A DNA stretch of 43,693 bases from Clostridia bacterium (GTDB lineage Bacteria > Bacillota > Clostridia > Oscillospirales > CAG-272). A model generated the notes under the pieces. The model saw only the letters and a program-made list of their open reading frames with translations, made no database searches and was not told the DNA's origin. The DNA lies in NCBI GenBank assembly GCA_017451545.1, contig JAFTOB010000068.1:1-43693 (forward strand), in the 5' to 3' direction. Position 1 is the first letter of the stretch; the number at the start of each line of letters is the position of its first letter. Shown in pieces: positions 33,502 through 42,438 of this stretch. The position numbers were made by a program, and so were the translations under genes.

Positions 33502-34704
33502 TTATTCCGGGATAAGAATATCGCCGCTTGTTATTATACCTTCCGAGATATCAATTGCCCCGAAGATCTTGTTACCGTTCTTTTTGTCAATGTCACCCTC
33601 GTACACAACAATGACCGTGCCGCCGACATTGATCGCGCCGCATTCCACGTATCTGGAAATTCTGACGTCATTGATCATAATTTTATAAGTTATGCCGTCC
33701 TCGGGATTTTTGCAAAGAACCGAATCATCGACCAGAATATAGCCCTCCGTTATCTCAACGACCTTTCCGGCCACCGTCTTGTTGAACGGTTCGGATTTCG
33801 CGGGAACAGAATTTTCTTCGGCGTACCTAATAATACTTCCCGCAACGTCGGCACCTATGAAATAGAGATATTCACCGTCAAAAGCATTCGTCCACACGTA
33901 CCCGCTTTCGGTAACATACATAGCCCTCTTATACACTCCCAACGCTTCGGCCGTCACCGTAAAAGAAATATAGTCGCCCCTATTCTCGTGCCAGCCTATC
34001 GGATCTGCCGCCTCTGCGTTTTTCGCGTTATTCAAGGCGTTCCAGACAAACTCGTCGTCATTCAGTAGGCGATAAGCCTCCGCTTTTCCATTTTCATTAA
34101 CGGAAAATCCTTCCAGCTCGACGTATTGAGGCAACGAATAAGCCTCCAACACGCCCCCTAATTTTTCGGGCGGGCTGTACTTTTTCGAAATAAATGCGTA
34201 GTAATGGTTCTCCATTTTCACCGCTATCAATCTGTCGGGTGCAACGCCCTTTACGGTGTATGCCTCAAAGCTTTCAAAGTAGGTCTTATCCGAGGTATCA
34301 TCGTATCCTGTGGCCTTATAGGTGCCAAGCATCTCGCCGACATAGGATGAAGGCAGTGCCCTTTTTCGCCCGACGAATTCAGAGCCGTCCACGTTGATGG
34401 AAAAATACTTTTCATAAACGGTCTTGTATTCCCAAGGCCACACTATGCCGTATTCCCCGGATATTATTGAAAAATCGTTATATCTGTCTCCGCTATCCGA
34501 ATCGGCAACGGCATCGGGCTCATCTGCGTGCATCGTCGGTATCAGAATTACCGCACTTAATGCCACTATGAAACAAGCCGCAATTGCGCCGAAACGAAGC
34601 CATACGTTGTTTTTCTTCTTTACCGCCTTCTCGGTCGGTGCGGCCTTTATGATGAGCTCGGGATCCAAACCGCCTAAACTCCTGTAAATGTCCTTATTAG
34701 TCAT
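33502..34704 (-). CDS. Membrane-anchored partner of the ECF sigma factor (probable anti-sigma)
   Basis: 400 aa. A short cytoplasmic N-terminus of about 33 residues with a basic end (AVKKKNNVW), one transmembrane helix (AIAACFIVALSAVILIP) and a large extracytoplasmic part of about 340 residues with no recognised domain. This is the topology of clostridial sigma-linked membrane regulators, but the N-terminus is too short for a classic zinc anti-sigma domain. It overlaps the sigma gene by ATGA, so it is translated together with it. The external part could sense envelope stress. Function inferred from position and topology. Confidence 0.6.
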   Translation of the reverse strand: MTNKDIYRSLGGLDPELIIKAAPTEKAVKKKNNVWLRFGAIAACFIVALSAVILIPTMHADEPDAVADSDSGDRYNDFSIISGEYGIVWPWEYKTVYEKYFSINVDGSEFVGRKRALPSSYVGEMLGTYKATGYDDTSDKTYFESFEAYTVKGVAPDRLIAVKMENHYYAFISKKYSPPEKLGGVLEAYSLPQYVELEGFSVNENGKAEAYRLLNDDEFVWNALNNAKNAEAADPIGWHENRGDYISFTVTAEALGVYKRAMYVTESGYVWTNAFDGEYLYFIGADVAGSIIRYAEENSVPAKSEPFNKTVAGKVVEITEGYILVDDSVLCKNPEDGITYKIMINDVRISRYVECGAINVGGTVIVVYEGDIDKKNGNKIFGAIDISEGIITSGDILIPE

Positions 34705-35258
34705 ACTTCAATGCCCTCCTTATTCAAAAATTCTTTCAGTTTTTTTCTTGTACGAAGCAACAGCACGGCGACGTTACTCTCCTTCATCCCATACTCCCTT
34801 GCAATCTCGGCAATAGAGCTTGAATACCAATATCTGCGAACAAAAATTTTCTGCGTTTTATCCGGCAAGGACCAAACGAATTTATTCAAAGCATCTTTCA
34901 AGGCACTATTCTCGCCCACATCGTATCCGCTGTCATTGTCGGGGATACACTCTAAAAGCTCATCGAGAACAAGTGCAGCCTCCCCGCTTCGCTTCTGCGC
35001 GTGATATTTTTCATAACGGTCAAGCGAAAGTCGTCGGCTTATCATACCGACGTATGATTTTAAACAATCCGGTCGATTTGGAGGAATCGTATTCCATACC
35101 TTCAGGCAAGTATCGTTTACGATCTCTTTGGCATCCTCGTCGTTTTCAAGAATACTGTAGGCAATATAATGGCAATAACGCCCGTACTTTTCTTCGGTCG
35201 CGGTGATAGCAGACTCAGAGCGCTCAAAGTACAGATCCACTATCTTTTTATCTTCCAT
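34701..35258 (-). CDS. ECF-type RNA polymerase sigma factor (sigma-70 family)
   Basis: 185 aa. Region 2 is in YCHYIAYSILENDEDAKEIV and NDTCLKVWNTIPP, and region 4 is a helix-turn-helix near the end (DKTQKIFVRRYW, SIAEIAREYGMKESNVAVLL, RTRKKLKEFL). It directs polymerase to a small set of promoters, probably including its own. The start at 35258 has AAAGGAG 8 nt upstream; the in-frame extension to 35327 lacks one. First gene of a two-gene operon. Confidence 0.92.
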   Translation of the reverse strand: MEDKKIVDLYFERSESAITATEEKYGRYCHYIAYSILENDEDAKEIVNDTCLKVWNTIPPNRPDCLKSYVGMISRRLSLDRYEKYHAQKRSGEAALVLDELLECIPDNDSGYDVGENSALKDALNKFVWSLPDKTQKIFVRRYWYSSSIAEIAREYGMKESNVAVLLLRTRKKLKEFLNKEGIEV

Positions 35259-35373
35259 GACTCGCACTCCTTTCGTGTGTTCTTGAAGGCCCTTCACCCT
35301 AAAAAACGGGAAATTCACCGTGTTCATTACATTTTTATCTTAAATTTTTTTGAATTTGAAAAATATATTCAAA

Positions 35374-35542
35374 ACACAGGGGACGGTTAGCGTGAAAGTC
35401 GATTGATTTTCATTGGTTGTGTGCGGCTAAAAAAGTCATGCGGTGTTCTCTGTGTTATTTTGCAAAGTTTAGCAATTTGTGCTCTGCAAACACAGAGAAC
35501 TGTCCCTTGTGTTGCCTTGTGTTGCGAACCGTCCCGCTGTGT
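35374..35542. repeat. REP-like nested inverted repeat
   Basis: ACACAGGGGACGGTT (35374-35388) faces AACCGTCCCGCTGTGT (35527-35542), and inside, GTTCTCTGTGTT (35445-35456) is the exact complement of 35489-35500, which runs on into AACTGTCCCTTGTG. GGGACGGTTCTCTGTG-type palindromes are typical of elements mobilised by REP-associated tyrosine transposases in Firmicutes (from memory). No transposase gene is present. Confidence 0.65.
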
Positions 35543-35550
35543 ATAAGCAA

Positions 35551-35857
35551 GGCTTAAATGCACACGCCGGGGCCGATAGGTTGTGGATCACAAAAAAGAG
35601 AGCACACACCGAATGGGCTATAAGGTGAAATCAGGTTTGTCCTTTGCCCGGGAATCCGCCCTCTGCTTCGCTTCGGCGGCGGAATCCTCCGAGCCGTCCG
35701 TGAGCAAGCTCCCGACGTCTTCCGTCGGATTCTCGAACCCGCTGCGTGTGCGGATTCGTTTGCTTTGACTTTATGTATGGCTTAAATGCACACGCCGGGT
35801 TAGATAGGTTGTGGATCACCAAAAAAGAGGGCACACCGAATGGTGTGCCCTCTTTTT
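35551..35857 (-). repeat. tRNA-Lys-linked cassette and duplicated end segment
   Basis: 35551-35616 and 35779-35843 are ~65-nt direct repeats (about 90% alike) containing GCACACGCC or GTGCATTTAAGCC (minus) and GGTTGTGGATCAC. Between them, read on the minus strand, come GCACACGC, then CGGGTTCGAGAATCCG (35726-35741), a GAGCTTGCTC hairpin, and GGATTCCCGGGC (35657-35646), matching the tRNA-Lys T-arm halves. The order of parts is the same as in the tRNA-Glu cassettes although the sequences differ. Confidence 0.75.
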
Positions 35858-35868
35858 TGGTGATCCAC
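35811..35868. terminator. Terminator hairpin extending into tRNA-Lys acceptor end
   Basis: 35811-35837 and 35842-35868 are perfect 27-nt inverted complements with loop GAAT. On the transcribed (minus) strand the outer 11 nt are the acceptor 3' strand, discriminator and CCA of tRNA-Lys, and the inner part is a terminator with T6. Confidence 0.9.
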
Positions 35869-35933
35869 CCGGGAATCGAACCCGGGACACCTTGATTAAA
35901 AGTCAAGTGCTCTACCGCCTGAGCTAGTGGATC
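35858..35933 (-). tRNA. tRNA-Lys (TTT)
   Basis: 76 nt on the minus strand: acceptor GATCCAC/GTGGATC, D-stem GCTC/GAGC, anticodon stem CTTGA/TCAAG with loop CTTTTAA (anticodon TTT), T-arm CCGGG-TTCGATT-CCCGG, encoded CCA. Confidence 0.97.
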
Positions 35934-35960
35934 GTGACGCGCAACGTCGCGTACCTATAT

Positions 35961-35989
35961 ATGATACCATAAAGTTGCGCTTTTGTCAA
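35961..35989 (-). promoter_or_regulatory. Promoter of tRNA-Lys
   Basis: Minus strand TTGACA (35989-35984), 17-nt spacer, TATCAT (35966-35961), about 28 nt before the mature tRNA 5' end. Confidence 0.85.
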
Positions 35990-36052
35990 GTTTTTTGTTT
36001 TCTGCGTTTTCAACAAATCAAACAAATTTAAGATGCTTGATTTTGTGATTTT

Positions 36053-36568
36053 TCACAGTTTTTTCAGTTTTTCGGCCAATTTTGTGATCTCCGAGGGGTT
36101 TATCTCGGGCAGGATGCGTATCATTATCTCGTCATCCGAATCTCCGTTATTGATAATATCGTTTCTCATCATCTTAACCAGCCGCTTCTTGAAAAAGCCC
36201 TTCTGTTTATCGGGCTTCAGCTCGCCGCCGAAATACACGCAATCCACGGCCGTGCGGCGGAGCTCCCGCGGGAAGGTCTCCTCAATATATTTATCGGCCA
36301 TATCGGTGAATCCGCAACAGATATAACCCGCGAAGTGCTTTTTCTGCAAAAGCTCCGAGTTTTCGCGCATAAATGCGGTGGCGCATTTCTCGGCCTTGCC
36401 GTAATAAACCGCGCTTCCCACAACTACCGCATCGTATTCGTCGAGGTCAGGTTTTTCCTTCTTAAGATCGCAAAGCGTGACGTCGCGGCCGTCCAGCCCC
36501 TTTTTGAGCAGCTCGGCGCACTCGGCCGTGACCCCTACCCTGCCCGCGTATGCTATAAGTATCTTCAT
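36053..36568 (-). CDS. Flavodoxin-domain protein (HemG-like)
   Basis: 171 aa. Flavodoxin fold: MKILIAYAGRVGVTAECAELL with the FMN phosphate loop region, DAVVVGSAVYYGKAEKC as second strand-loop, and FAGYICCGFTD as third. The phosphate loop (YAGRVGVT) is altered from the usual (S/T)xTGxT. Similar stand-alone flavodoxins include menaquinone-type protoporphyrinogen oxidase HemG and general flavodoxin-domain proteins; the electron partner is unknown. CGGAG precedes the ATG. Monocistronic. Confidence 0.8.
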   Translation of the reverse strand: MKILIAYAGRVGVTAECAELLKKGLDGRDVTLCDLKKEKPDLDEYDAVVVGSAVYYGKAEKCATAFMRENSELLQKKHFAGYICCGFTDMADKYIEETFPRELRRTAVDCVYFGGELKPDKQKGFFKKRLVKMMRNDIINNGDSDDEIMIRILPEINPSEITKLAEKLKKL

Positions 36569-36645
36569 ATTTTCTCCGAAGCATCATTTTTAGTAATTAT
36601 AACACATATTTTGCGACTTTTCAAGAGTGCGAAGGAAATTATTTC

Positions 36646-36674
36646 TTGACACGGGCGATCAACTGTGATATACT
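36646..36674 (+). promoter_or_regulatory. Promoter of the GLUG lipoprotein gene
   Basis: TTGACA (36646-36651), 17-nt spacer, TATACT (36669-36674) preceded by TGTGA. Confidence 0.87.
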
Positions 36675-36711
36675 AAAATTTGTTTAATTATTATGAAAGG
36701 AAAGCTTTACA

Positions 36712-39219
36712 ATGAAAACCAAGCTTTTTGCATTTTTAATTGTGCTTGTCGCTCTGTGCCTCGTGCTCGCGGGCTGTGACGACGGTTCGTCGGACGGCGA
36801 GGACACGAAGGGTAACACGGTCACCACCGCACCCGACGCCGAGGGCACGACACTGCCTGACGGTACGACCACGTCTACGCCCGAAAGTAGCGAGACTCCC
36901 GAGAGCAGCGAGCTCCCTGGAGGTGAGACTTCGACGGTTCCCGACAGCAGTGAGGCACCCGAGACCAACGGCACTCAGGGCGGTGAGACCTCGTCAATTC
37001 CCGACGGCACCACCGAGCTGCCCGAGGACACGAAGGCACCCGAGGTGACCGTCCCCGACACCACGGTCCCCGAGGACACCGAATGCACCCACAGCTACAA
37101 TGCTGTCATCCATGCTCCTACCTGCACTGACGAGGGCTACACAGAGCACATCTGCACCCTTTGCGGCGACTCCTACCGCGACGGTATTACGGAAAAGCTC
37201 TCTCACAGCTACTCGGAATCCATCGTGAAGCATGCAACCTGCACCGTCGACGGCGTCAGAAAATACGCCTGCGTTTGCGGCGATTTCTATACCGAGGTCA
37301 TCAAGGCCACGGGGCACAAGTATGAGGAGGAGGTCAGAGACGACGCCACCTGCACTATGCCCGGATATATTAAGTACAGATGCACCTGCGGCTCGTCCTA
37401 CACCGATGCCCTCGACCCCACGGGTCACGATTACACCGAGACCGTGATCTCGGAGGCCACCTGCGAAAAGGACGGAAAGGCAAATTACGCCTGCTCGCTC
37501 TGCGGCGACAGCTACGAAAAAATTCTTCCCGAGTCCCACAAGGCTGTGAACGGCTCCTGCACCGTTTGCCTGCGCAAGGTCTGGGACAAGAGCATCGATA
37601 CCTCCTGGTACGATGCCTCAAAAACCGAGTTTACTATTACGGATGCCGCACAGCTTGCAGGTCTTGCCGAGCTTGTCAACGGCGGCAACAGCTTTGCGGG
37701 CAAGACCGTCAAGCTTGGGGATGATCTTGATCTCGGCAACAACGCATGGACGCCCATCGGAAGCTCTGCCGCTCCCTTTGCGGGCACGTTTGACGGATGT
37801 GGCAAGACCCTTTCCCACTTCCGCCTTGAAGGCGAGCTCTCCGATGCAGGATTCTTCGGCTACAACAGCGGAAGCATTAAAGCTCTTACCATTTCAAACG
37901 TGACGGTGGATATCGAAAGCAGCGAGAACAACCTCAACGTGGGCTGTGTCGTCGGGACAAACGACGGAACGGTCAGCGGTTGCACCGTTTCGGGTCTGAT
38001 CAACGTACACATGAGCGCATATGCCGGCACGGGATATATTTATCTGAACGTGGGAGGCGCGGTCGGTCAGAATACTATGCTCAGCCAGCTTACGGACTGC
38101 AGCTTTGACGGCACGGTAAATCTCGGTCATACGGCCGGTGCGCTGAACATTGGCGTGGGCGGTATCGTCGGCAAAAATTTCTCGGCATCCAACGTGGAAA
38201 ACTGCACGGCGAACGTTCAGATAAAGCACGAGGGCTACGTATCCCATTCGGTAAACGGTTACCTTTGGGCGGGCGGCATCGTCGGGCACCATTCCAACGG
38301 TGCGCTTGTCAACTGCACGGCCGAGGGAAGCATTTCCTCTGCCTTTAACGCCACCCAGGCGAACGATTGCGAGCTCTACGGCGGCGGTGTTGTGGGATAT
38401 CTGGCATCGGGCAAGGCTCAGGGCTGCTCAAGCTCGGTGGAGCTTACGCTCACCTCAACTGCCACAAAGGCACCCAACAGCGTTTACGGCGGCGGCTTTG
38501 CGGGCTATCTCAAGGGAACCGTGATCGGTTGCTATGCCTCCGGCAATATCAGCGCATCCGCCCTTTCGTCGGGCGGAATGTTCGCGGGCAACTGCATCAT
38601 AGGCGGCTTTGTCGGTCTAAACCATGGTGGAAGCATCAGCCAGTGCTATGCTGTCGGTGCCATAAATATCACCGACGGAAACGACGTTGCCGGCGGCGGC
38701 TTTGCCGGCTACAATATGGAAAAAGGAAATATTGAGAACTGCTACTCGCGCGGAAAGGTGACCGTTAAGGCTCTGGATTACGTCACCTACAACGGCGGCT
38801 TTGTCGGCGTCAACCACTATTCCACTATTAAATATTGCTACGCCGCGGGAAGCGTGGAGGTCAATTGCGAAAAATCCCGCGCTATGGGCGGCGGCCTTGC
38901 GGGTCAGAATTTCTCCGGAAGAATACTTTACAGCTACGCTCTCGGCAGTGTGAGCGTTACCGGAGTCAAATCCTCGGGCATTGGTACCACGAGCACGGCG
39001 GGCACCATCATCGCCCAAGATTACTACGGCGATTATACGGGCTGTTATTATACCGACGGTCAGTCGCTCAAATCCAGCAGCAACTCGACCGCCAAGTACG
39101 GAACCGCCAAATCGTATATGACCCTTGTGGGAAGCAATTTCGGAACCGGAACACTCGGATGGAGCGCGGATATCTGGAAATTCTCCATGAGCCCCTCACT
39201 TAAAATTTTCGACAATTAA
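36712..39219 (+). CDS. Surface lipoprotein with Cys-pair repeats and GLUG motifs
   Basis: 835 aa. Lipoprotein signal peptide with lipobox VLAGC near residue 22. Residues 24-125 are a low-complexity Thr/Pro/Glu/Ser spacer with recurring ETS and PD-T/S blocks. Residues ~125-290 hold four ~40-aa modules, each with two paired cysteine groups (APTCTDEGYTEHICTLCGDSY type). From ~300 comes a beta-strand repeat region with GLUG-like units (VGGAVGQNTMLSQLTDCSFDG, FAGYNMEKGNIENCYSRGKV), a motif common in bacterial surface adhesins. No cell-wall sorting signal; the lipid is the anchor. Probably an adhesin or surface-binding protein; ligand unknown. Confidence 0.82.
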   Translation: MKTKLFAFLIVLVALCLVLAGCDDGSSDGEDTKGNTVTTAPDAEGTTLPDGTTTSTPESSETPESSELPGGETSTVPDSSEAPETNGTQGGETSSIPDGTTELPEDTKAPEVTVPDTTVPEDTECTHSYNAVIHAPTCTDEGYTEHICTLCGDSYRDGITEKLSHSYSESIVKHATCTVDGVRKYACVCGDFYTEVIKATGHKYEEEVRDDATCTMPGYIKYRCTCGSSYTDALDPTGHDYTETVISEATCEKDGKANYACSLCGDSYEKILPESHKAVNGSCTVCLRKVWDKSIDTSWYDASKTEFTITDAAQLAGLAELVNGGNSFAGKTVKLGDDLDLGNNAWTPIGSSAAPFAGTFDGCGKTLSHFRLEGELSDAGFFGYNSGSIKALTISNVTVDIESSENNLNVGCVVGTNDGTVSGCTVSGLINVHMSAYAGTGYIYLNVGGAVGQNTMLSQLTDCSFDGTVNLGHTAGALNIGVGGIVGKNFSASNVENCTANVQIKHEGYVSHSVNGYLWAGGIVGHHSNGALVNCTAEGSISSAFNATQANDCELYGGGVVGYLASGKAQGCSSSVELTLTSTATKAPNSVYGGGFAGYLKGTVIGCYASGNISASALSSGGMFAGNCIIGGFVGLNHGGSISQCYAVGAINITDGNDVAGGGFAGYNMEKGNIENCYSRGKVTVKALDYVTYNGGFVGVNHYSTIKYCYAAGSVEVNCEKSRAMGGGLAGQNFSGRILYSYALGSVSVTGVKSSGIGTTSTAGTIIAQDYYGDYTGCYYTDGQSLKSSSNSTAKYGTAKSYMTLVGSNFGTGTLGWSADIWKFSMSPSLKIFDN

Positions 39220-39225
39220 ATCAAG

Positions 39226-39259
39226 AACATCCCCCGACCGTGCGGTCGGGGGATGTTTT
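39226..39259. terminator. Bidirectional terminator
   Basis: 15-bp stem AACATCCCCCGACCG with 2-nt loop, followed by ATGTTTTC. Between convergent GLUG and GH38 genes. Confidence 0.88.
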
Positions 39260-39260
39260 C

Positions 39261-42200
39261 TTAAAATTCAAGCTTTAACGTGACGATCTCAAAGCCCTTG
39301 ACGTCGAGGGTCACGGAGTTGTTCTCCACGGGGAGAGTTGCGAGCTCGTTCTCCATCAGGTCGCAGAGGGTGACACGCTTGACGGGGAGGCCGAAGGTAA
39401 CCTTTGCGCGGCCGCGGATGTTCTGTGCCTCGTAAAGTCGGACGATGACATCCTCGCTGTCCTCGGCCTGCTTGACGGTCTCGCAGACCACGTTATCGCG
39501 GTCGACAGTCAGCACCGAAAATCTCTCGGGAAGTGCGCTCTTATCGCCCGTTGCCGCCACGGCGGTCATGGGATAATTGAGGTAATAGGCCTCGCGCAGC
39601 ACGTCACTGTCGCAGAGTCGGCCTTCGTGGGGCATCAAGGAATATGTGAACTTGTGGATGCCCTGATCGGCCACCTCGTTGGGATAAGTGCCGCACTTGA
39701 AGAGCGAGAGGCGCATAACGCCGTCGTGAATATCGTAGCCGTACTTGCAATCGTTCATCAGTGCCACGCCGTAGCCGTTATCCGACAGATCGGCGTACTT
39801 GTGGGCGCAGACCTCGAACTTTGCCGCATCCCAGCTCGTGTTCTTGTGGGTGGGTCGCTCCACGTTGCCGAACTGCACCTCATAGGTGGCCTTGTCGGCA
39901 TTAATGTCCACGGGGAAGGCGGCCTTGACCATCAGGTGTGACTCGTGCCAATCGGCGACGGTCTCGAAGTCGATACGTGCAATATGGTCGCAGAACCAGA
40001 CGGTCTGGGTGATCTTCGACTTGCTGTAAGGGCGAGTGATGCGGATGCCGCGGCGTGCGCCGTCCTCCACCGTCTCTGCGGACTCGACGGCGGTGAGAGT
40101 GCGGTGCTCGTCCAGCGAATACTCCTGCCACTCCCAGTTGTCGTACTTGTCTGGGTGGTCGGGGTAGATCTCGATGACGTTGGCGCGCTGACCCTCTGTG
40201 ATGATCTCGCGGCCGCAGCGCTTATCGTAGATCGAGCTGATCTGCCAGCACTCGTCAAACTCAACGCGGAAGGCCGCTGTCTCTACGGTGCGGCCGTCAA
40301 TTACCACGTCGTTTTCGGTGAGCATATCGGCGACGCAGGAATATCCCTTAGGAGCGACGCCCTCAACGTATGCAGTACGGTCGTCTATCTTCACAAATCC
40401 GTTGCCCACGAAGGAGTGGGGATTGAAGACCACGTAGCCCTGCTTTTTGTCGATGCCGCGGGCGATCTCGGCCTTTGCCGAGTCAACTGTTCCCTCACCC
40501 GTTGCGCGGACGGCGGCATAGTCCCGGTCGCACTGCTCGTAGACCTCGCGGATGGAGGAGCCGGGGATGATATCGTGGAACTGATTGGTGAGAACTGTCT
40601 CCCACGCGTTATGAAGCTCGGCCTTCGGGAAGGGCTTGCCGCAGAGCAGACCCGCAAGTGTTGCGTTCAGCTCGGCATCGGACAGAAGGAGCTCGCTCTT
40701 TCTGTTATTGCGCTTATTTTTAGCGATGGAGGTGTACGTGCCTCGGTGATACTCAAGGTAGAGCTCGCCCTGCCATTTGGGGAGCTTGCCCGCCTTGTCT
40801 ATTCTCTCCTCCATACGTTTGAGGAAGTCGCCCGCAAAGCCGATCTCGGCATTCGGCGCGCCGGGAATGCCCTTGGCACCGCGGCGAAGCTTTTCGATGA
40901 ACTCGGGGGTGGGGCCGCCGCCTCCGTCACCGTAGCCGAAGGTGAGCATCGCCTCGTCGGACAGTGCCTTCTGGCCGTAGCGCCAATAGGTTCCCGCCAC
41001 CATCTTCTGATGAGTGTGGGCGTTGTAGGTGGCCTTGCCCGAGCTATTTACGTCGCAGGCTGTGAGGAAGTAGGTGTTTATATCGGTGCCGTCGATTCCC
41101 TGCCACTTGAAGGTCTCATAGGGCATTACGTTGGTATCGTTCCAGCTGATCTTGGAGGTTACGAACCAATCCACGCCGCACTTTTTGAGGATCTGCGGCA
41201 GTGCGGCCGAGTAGCCGAAAACATCGGGCAGCCAAAGCACGCGGTTATCAACGCCGAACTCTTCCTTGAAAAAGCGCTTGCCGTACATTACCTGACGGAC
41301 AAGGCTTTCGCCCGAGGAAAGGTTGCAGTCGGCCTCTACCCACATGGCGCCCTCGCACTCCCAGCGGCCCGCGCGGATCATTTCGCGCACGCCTTCGTAG
41401 ATCTCGGGGGCTTCCTCCTTCAGATATTTGTAGAGGAGAGCCTGAGAGCTCATAAATTTGTATTCGGGGTAGCGGCGCATAAGCTCGAGCACCGTGGCAA
41501 AGGAGCGCTGAACCTTTTCGCGGGTCTGGTCGAGAGTCCAGAGCCAGGCGCAGTCGATGTGAGTATGTCCGACGCAGAGGGTGGTCGTGGGCTGTTTGCC
41601 GCAATATTTGCCGTAAAACTCGTCACGTATGTAGGCCTTTGCGCGGGCGACCGATTCAAAGAATGCCTCCGAGCCCACCTCGTAGAGATCGAGAAGCGAA
41701 ACGGTCTTATCGAGATAGTCGACGATCATTGCGTACTCGTGGCTCCTTTCGTCAAGGTAGGTAAGCATATTCAGCGGAGCGTCGATATCGAAATACAGAT
41801 CCTGCACGTCGGTGCGGCGGCGGCAGGTGTATGCCATAAGGCGGCTCTCGGTGCTACGCGGGCCGACGTAGCCGTAAAGATAGATATCGTAGCTCTGCCC
41901 GCCCTCCACGGTAATATAGGTATGGTTGACGTCAAAGCCCTGGCTGATCTCGCCGTTTATGTAAATTATAAACTGCGGATTGACGGCATCCCAGCGGTTT
42001 GAGGAGCTCTGGATCTGATCGGGCTTCTTGGTTTCGGTATCGATGAAGAGCAGAATCGGATCGTTGCCTCCAACGGCCGGCGTGTTGAGAGTAAAGTGGA
42101 ACCAAGCGTGGCTGTCGTAGCCGTCTCCCCAAGGGGAGCAGGGCTCAAAGGGCTTAAATTCCGAAAGGGGCGGCGGGGTGTTATCCTTTTTGTAGCCGCA

Positions 42201-42299
42201 GGGGCAGATGGTGATGCCGTCTATGGGGCTGTGACCGTAATAAATAAAATCCTTGATCAGTTTAAAATACTGATTTATTTTTCTCAGCTTTGCGCGCAT
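39261..42299 (-). CDS. Alpha-mannosidase, GH38 family
   Basis: 1012 aa, usual size for bacterial GH38. The N-terminal ~220 residues are a beta domain. The catalytic domain begins with VGHTHIDCAWLWTLDQTREK (metal ligands His and Asp), then the nucleophile region LWLPDVFGYSAALPQILKKC (Asp near residue 365), ISWND and YNAHTH (metal His). A middle helical domain and a long C-terminal beta-sandwich (VFNPHSFVGNGFVKI, GKLPKWQGELYLEYHRGTYT) follow, as in the family. No signal peptide, so intracellular trimming of imported mannosides. AAAGGAG lies 7 nt upstream. Divergent from the AraC-type gene, its likely regulator. Confidence 0.93.
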   Translation of the reverse strand: MRAKLRKINQYFKLIKDFIYYGHSPIDGITICPCGYKKDNTPPPLSEFKPFEPCSPWGDGYDSHAWFHFTLNTPAVGGNDPILLFIDTETKKPDQIQSSSNRWDAVNPQFIIYINGEISQGFDVNHTYITVEGGQSYDIYLYGYVGPRSTESRLMAYTCRRRTDVQDLYFDIDAPLNMLTYLDERSHEYAMIVDYLDKTVSLLDLYEVGSEAFFESVARAKAYIRDEFYGKYCGKQPTTTLCVGHTHIDCAWLWTLDQTREKVQRSFATVLELMRRYPEYKFMSSQALLYKYLKEEAPEIYEGVREMIRAGRWECEGAMWVEADCNLSSGESLVRQVMYGKRFFKEEFGVDNRVLWLPDVFGYSAALPQILKKCGVDWFVTSKISWNDTNVMPYETFKWQGIDGTDINTYFLTACDVNSSGKATYNAHTHQKMVAGTYWRYGQKALSDEAMLTFGYGDGGGGPTPEFIEKLRRGAKGIPGAPNAEIGFAGDFLKRMEERIDKAGKLPKWQGELYLEYHRGTYTSIAKNKRNNRKSELLLSDAELNATLAGLLCGKPFPKAELHNAWETVLTNQFHDIIPGSSIREVYEQCDRDYAAVRATGEGTVDSAKAEIARGIDKKQGYVVFNPHSFVGNGFVKIDDRTAYVEGVAPKGYSCVADMLTENDVVIDGRTVETAAFRVEFDECWQISSIYDKRCGREIITEGQRANVIEIYPDHPDKYDNWEWQEYSLDEHRTLTAVESAETVEDGARRGIRITRPYSKSKITQTVWFCDHIARIDFETVADWHESHLMVKAAFPVDINADKATYEVQFGNVERPTHKNTSWDAAKFEVCAHKYADLSDNGYGVALMNDCKYGYDIHDGVMRLSLFKCGTYPNEVADQGIHKFTYSLMPHEGRLCDSDVLREAYYLNYPMTAVAATGDKSALPERFSVLTVDRDNVVCETVKQAEDSEDVIVRLYEAQNIRGRAKVTFGLPVKRVTLCDLMENELATLPVENNSVTLDVKGFEIVTLKLEF

Positions 42300-42367
42300 T
42301 TTCGGTCTCCTTTATAAAAAATAAAATTATTTTCAATATAATGATAGCTTTTTTCGTAAAAATATGC

Positions 42368-42373
42368 TATAAT
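42368..42373 (+). promoter_or_regulatory. -10 box of the AraC-type regulator gene
   Basis: Extended -10 ATATGC-TATAAT; no strong -35 (TAGCTT at 17 nt). The 139-nt divergent region is AT-rich; a minus-strand promoter for GH38 is not clear, in keeping with an activated promoter. Confidence 0.6.
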
Positions 42374-42438
42374 AAAAGAACACAAAAATATCAATTTTTT
42401 GTCATTTTAATTTTTCAATTTGAGGAGCGATCAAGTCT

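Noticed and set aside
35631-35906. Minus-strand frame containing VPGSIPG near tRNA-Lys
   Set aside because: Translation of the tRNA-Lys sequence and its cassette; not a protein gene.
39945-42002. 685-codon plus-strand open frame opposite the GH38 gene
   Set aside because: Shadow of the alpha-mannosidase gene, whose catalytic motifs are clear on the minus strand.
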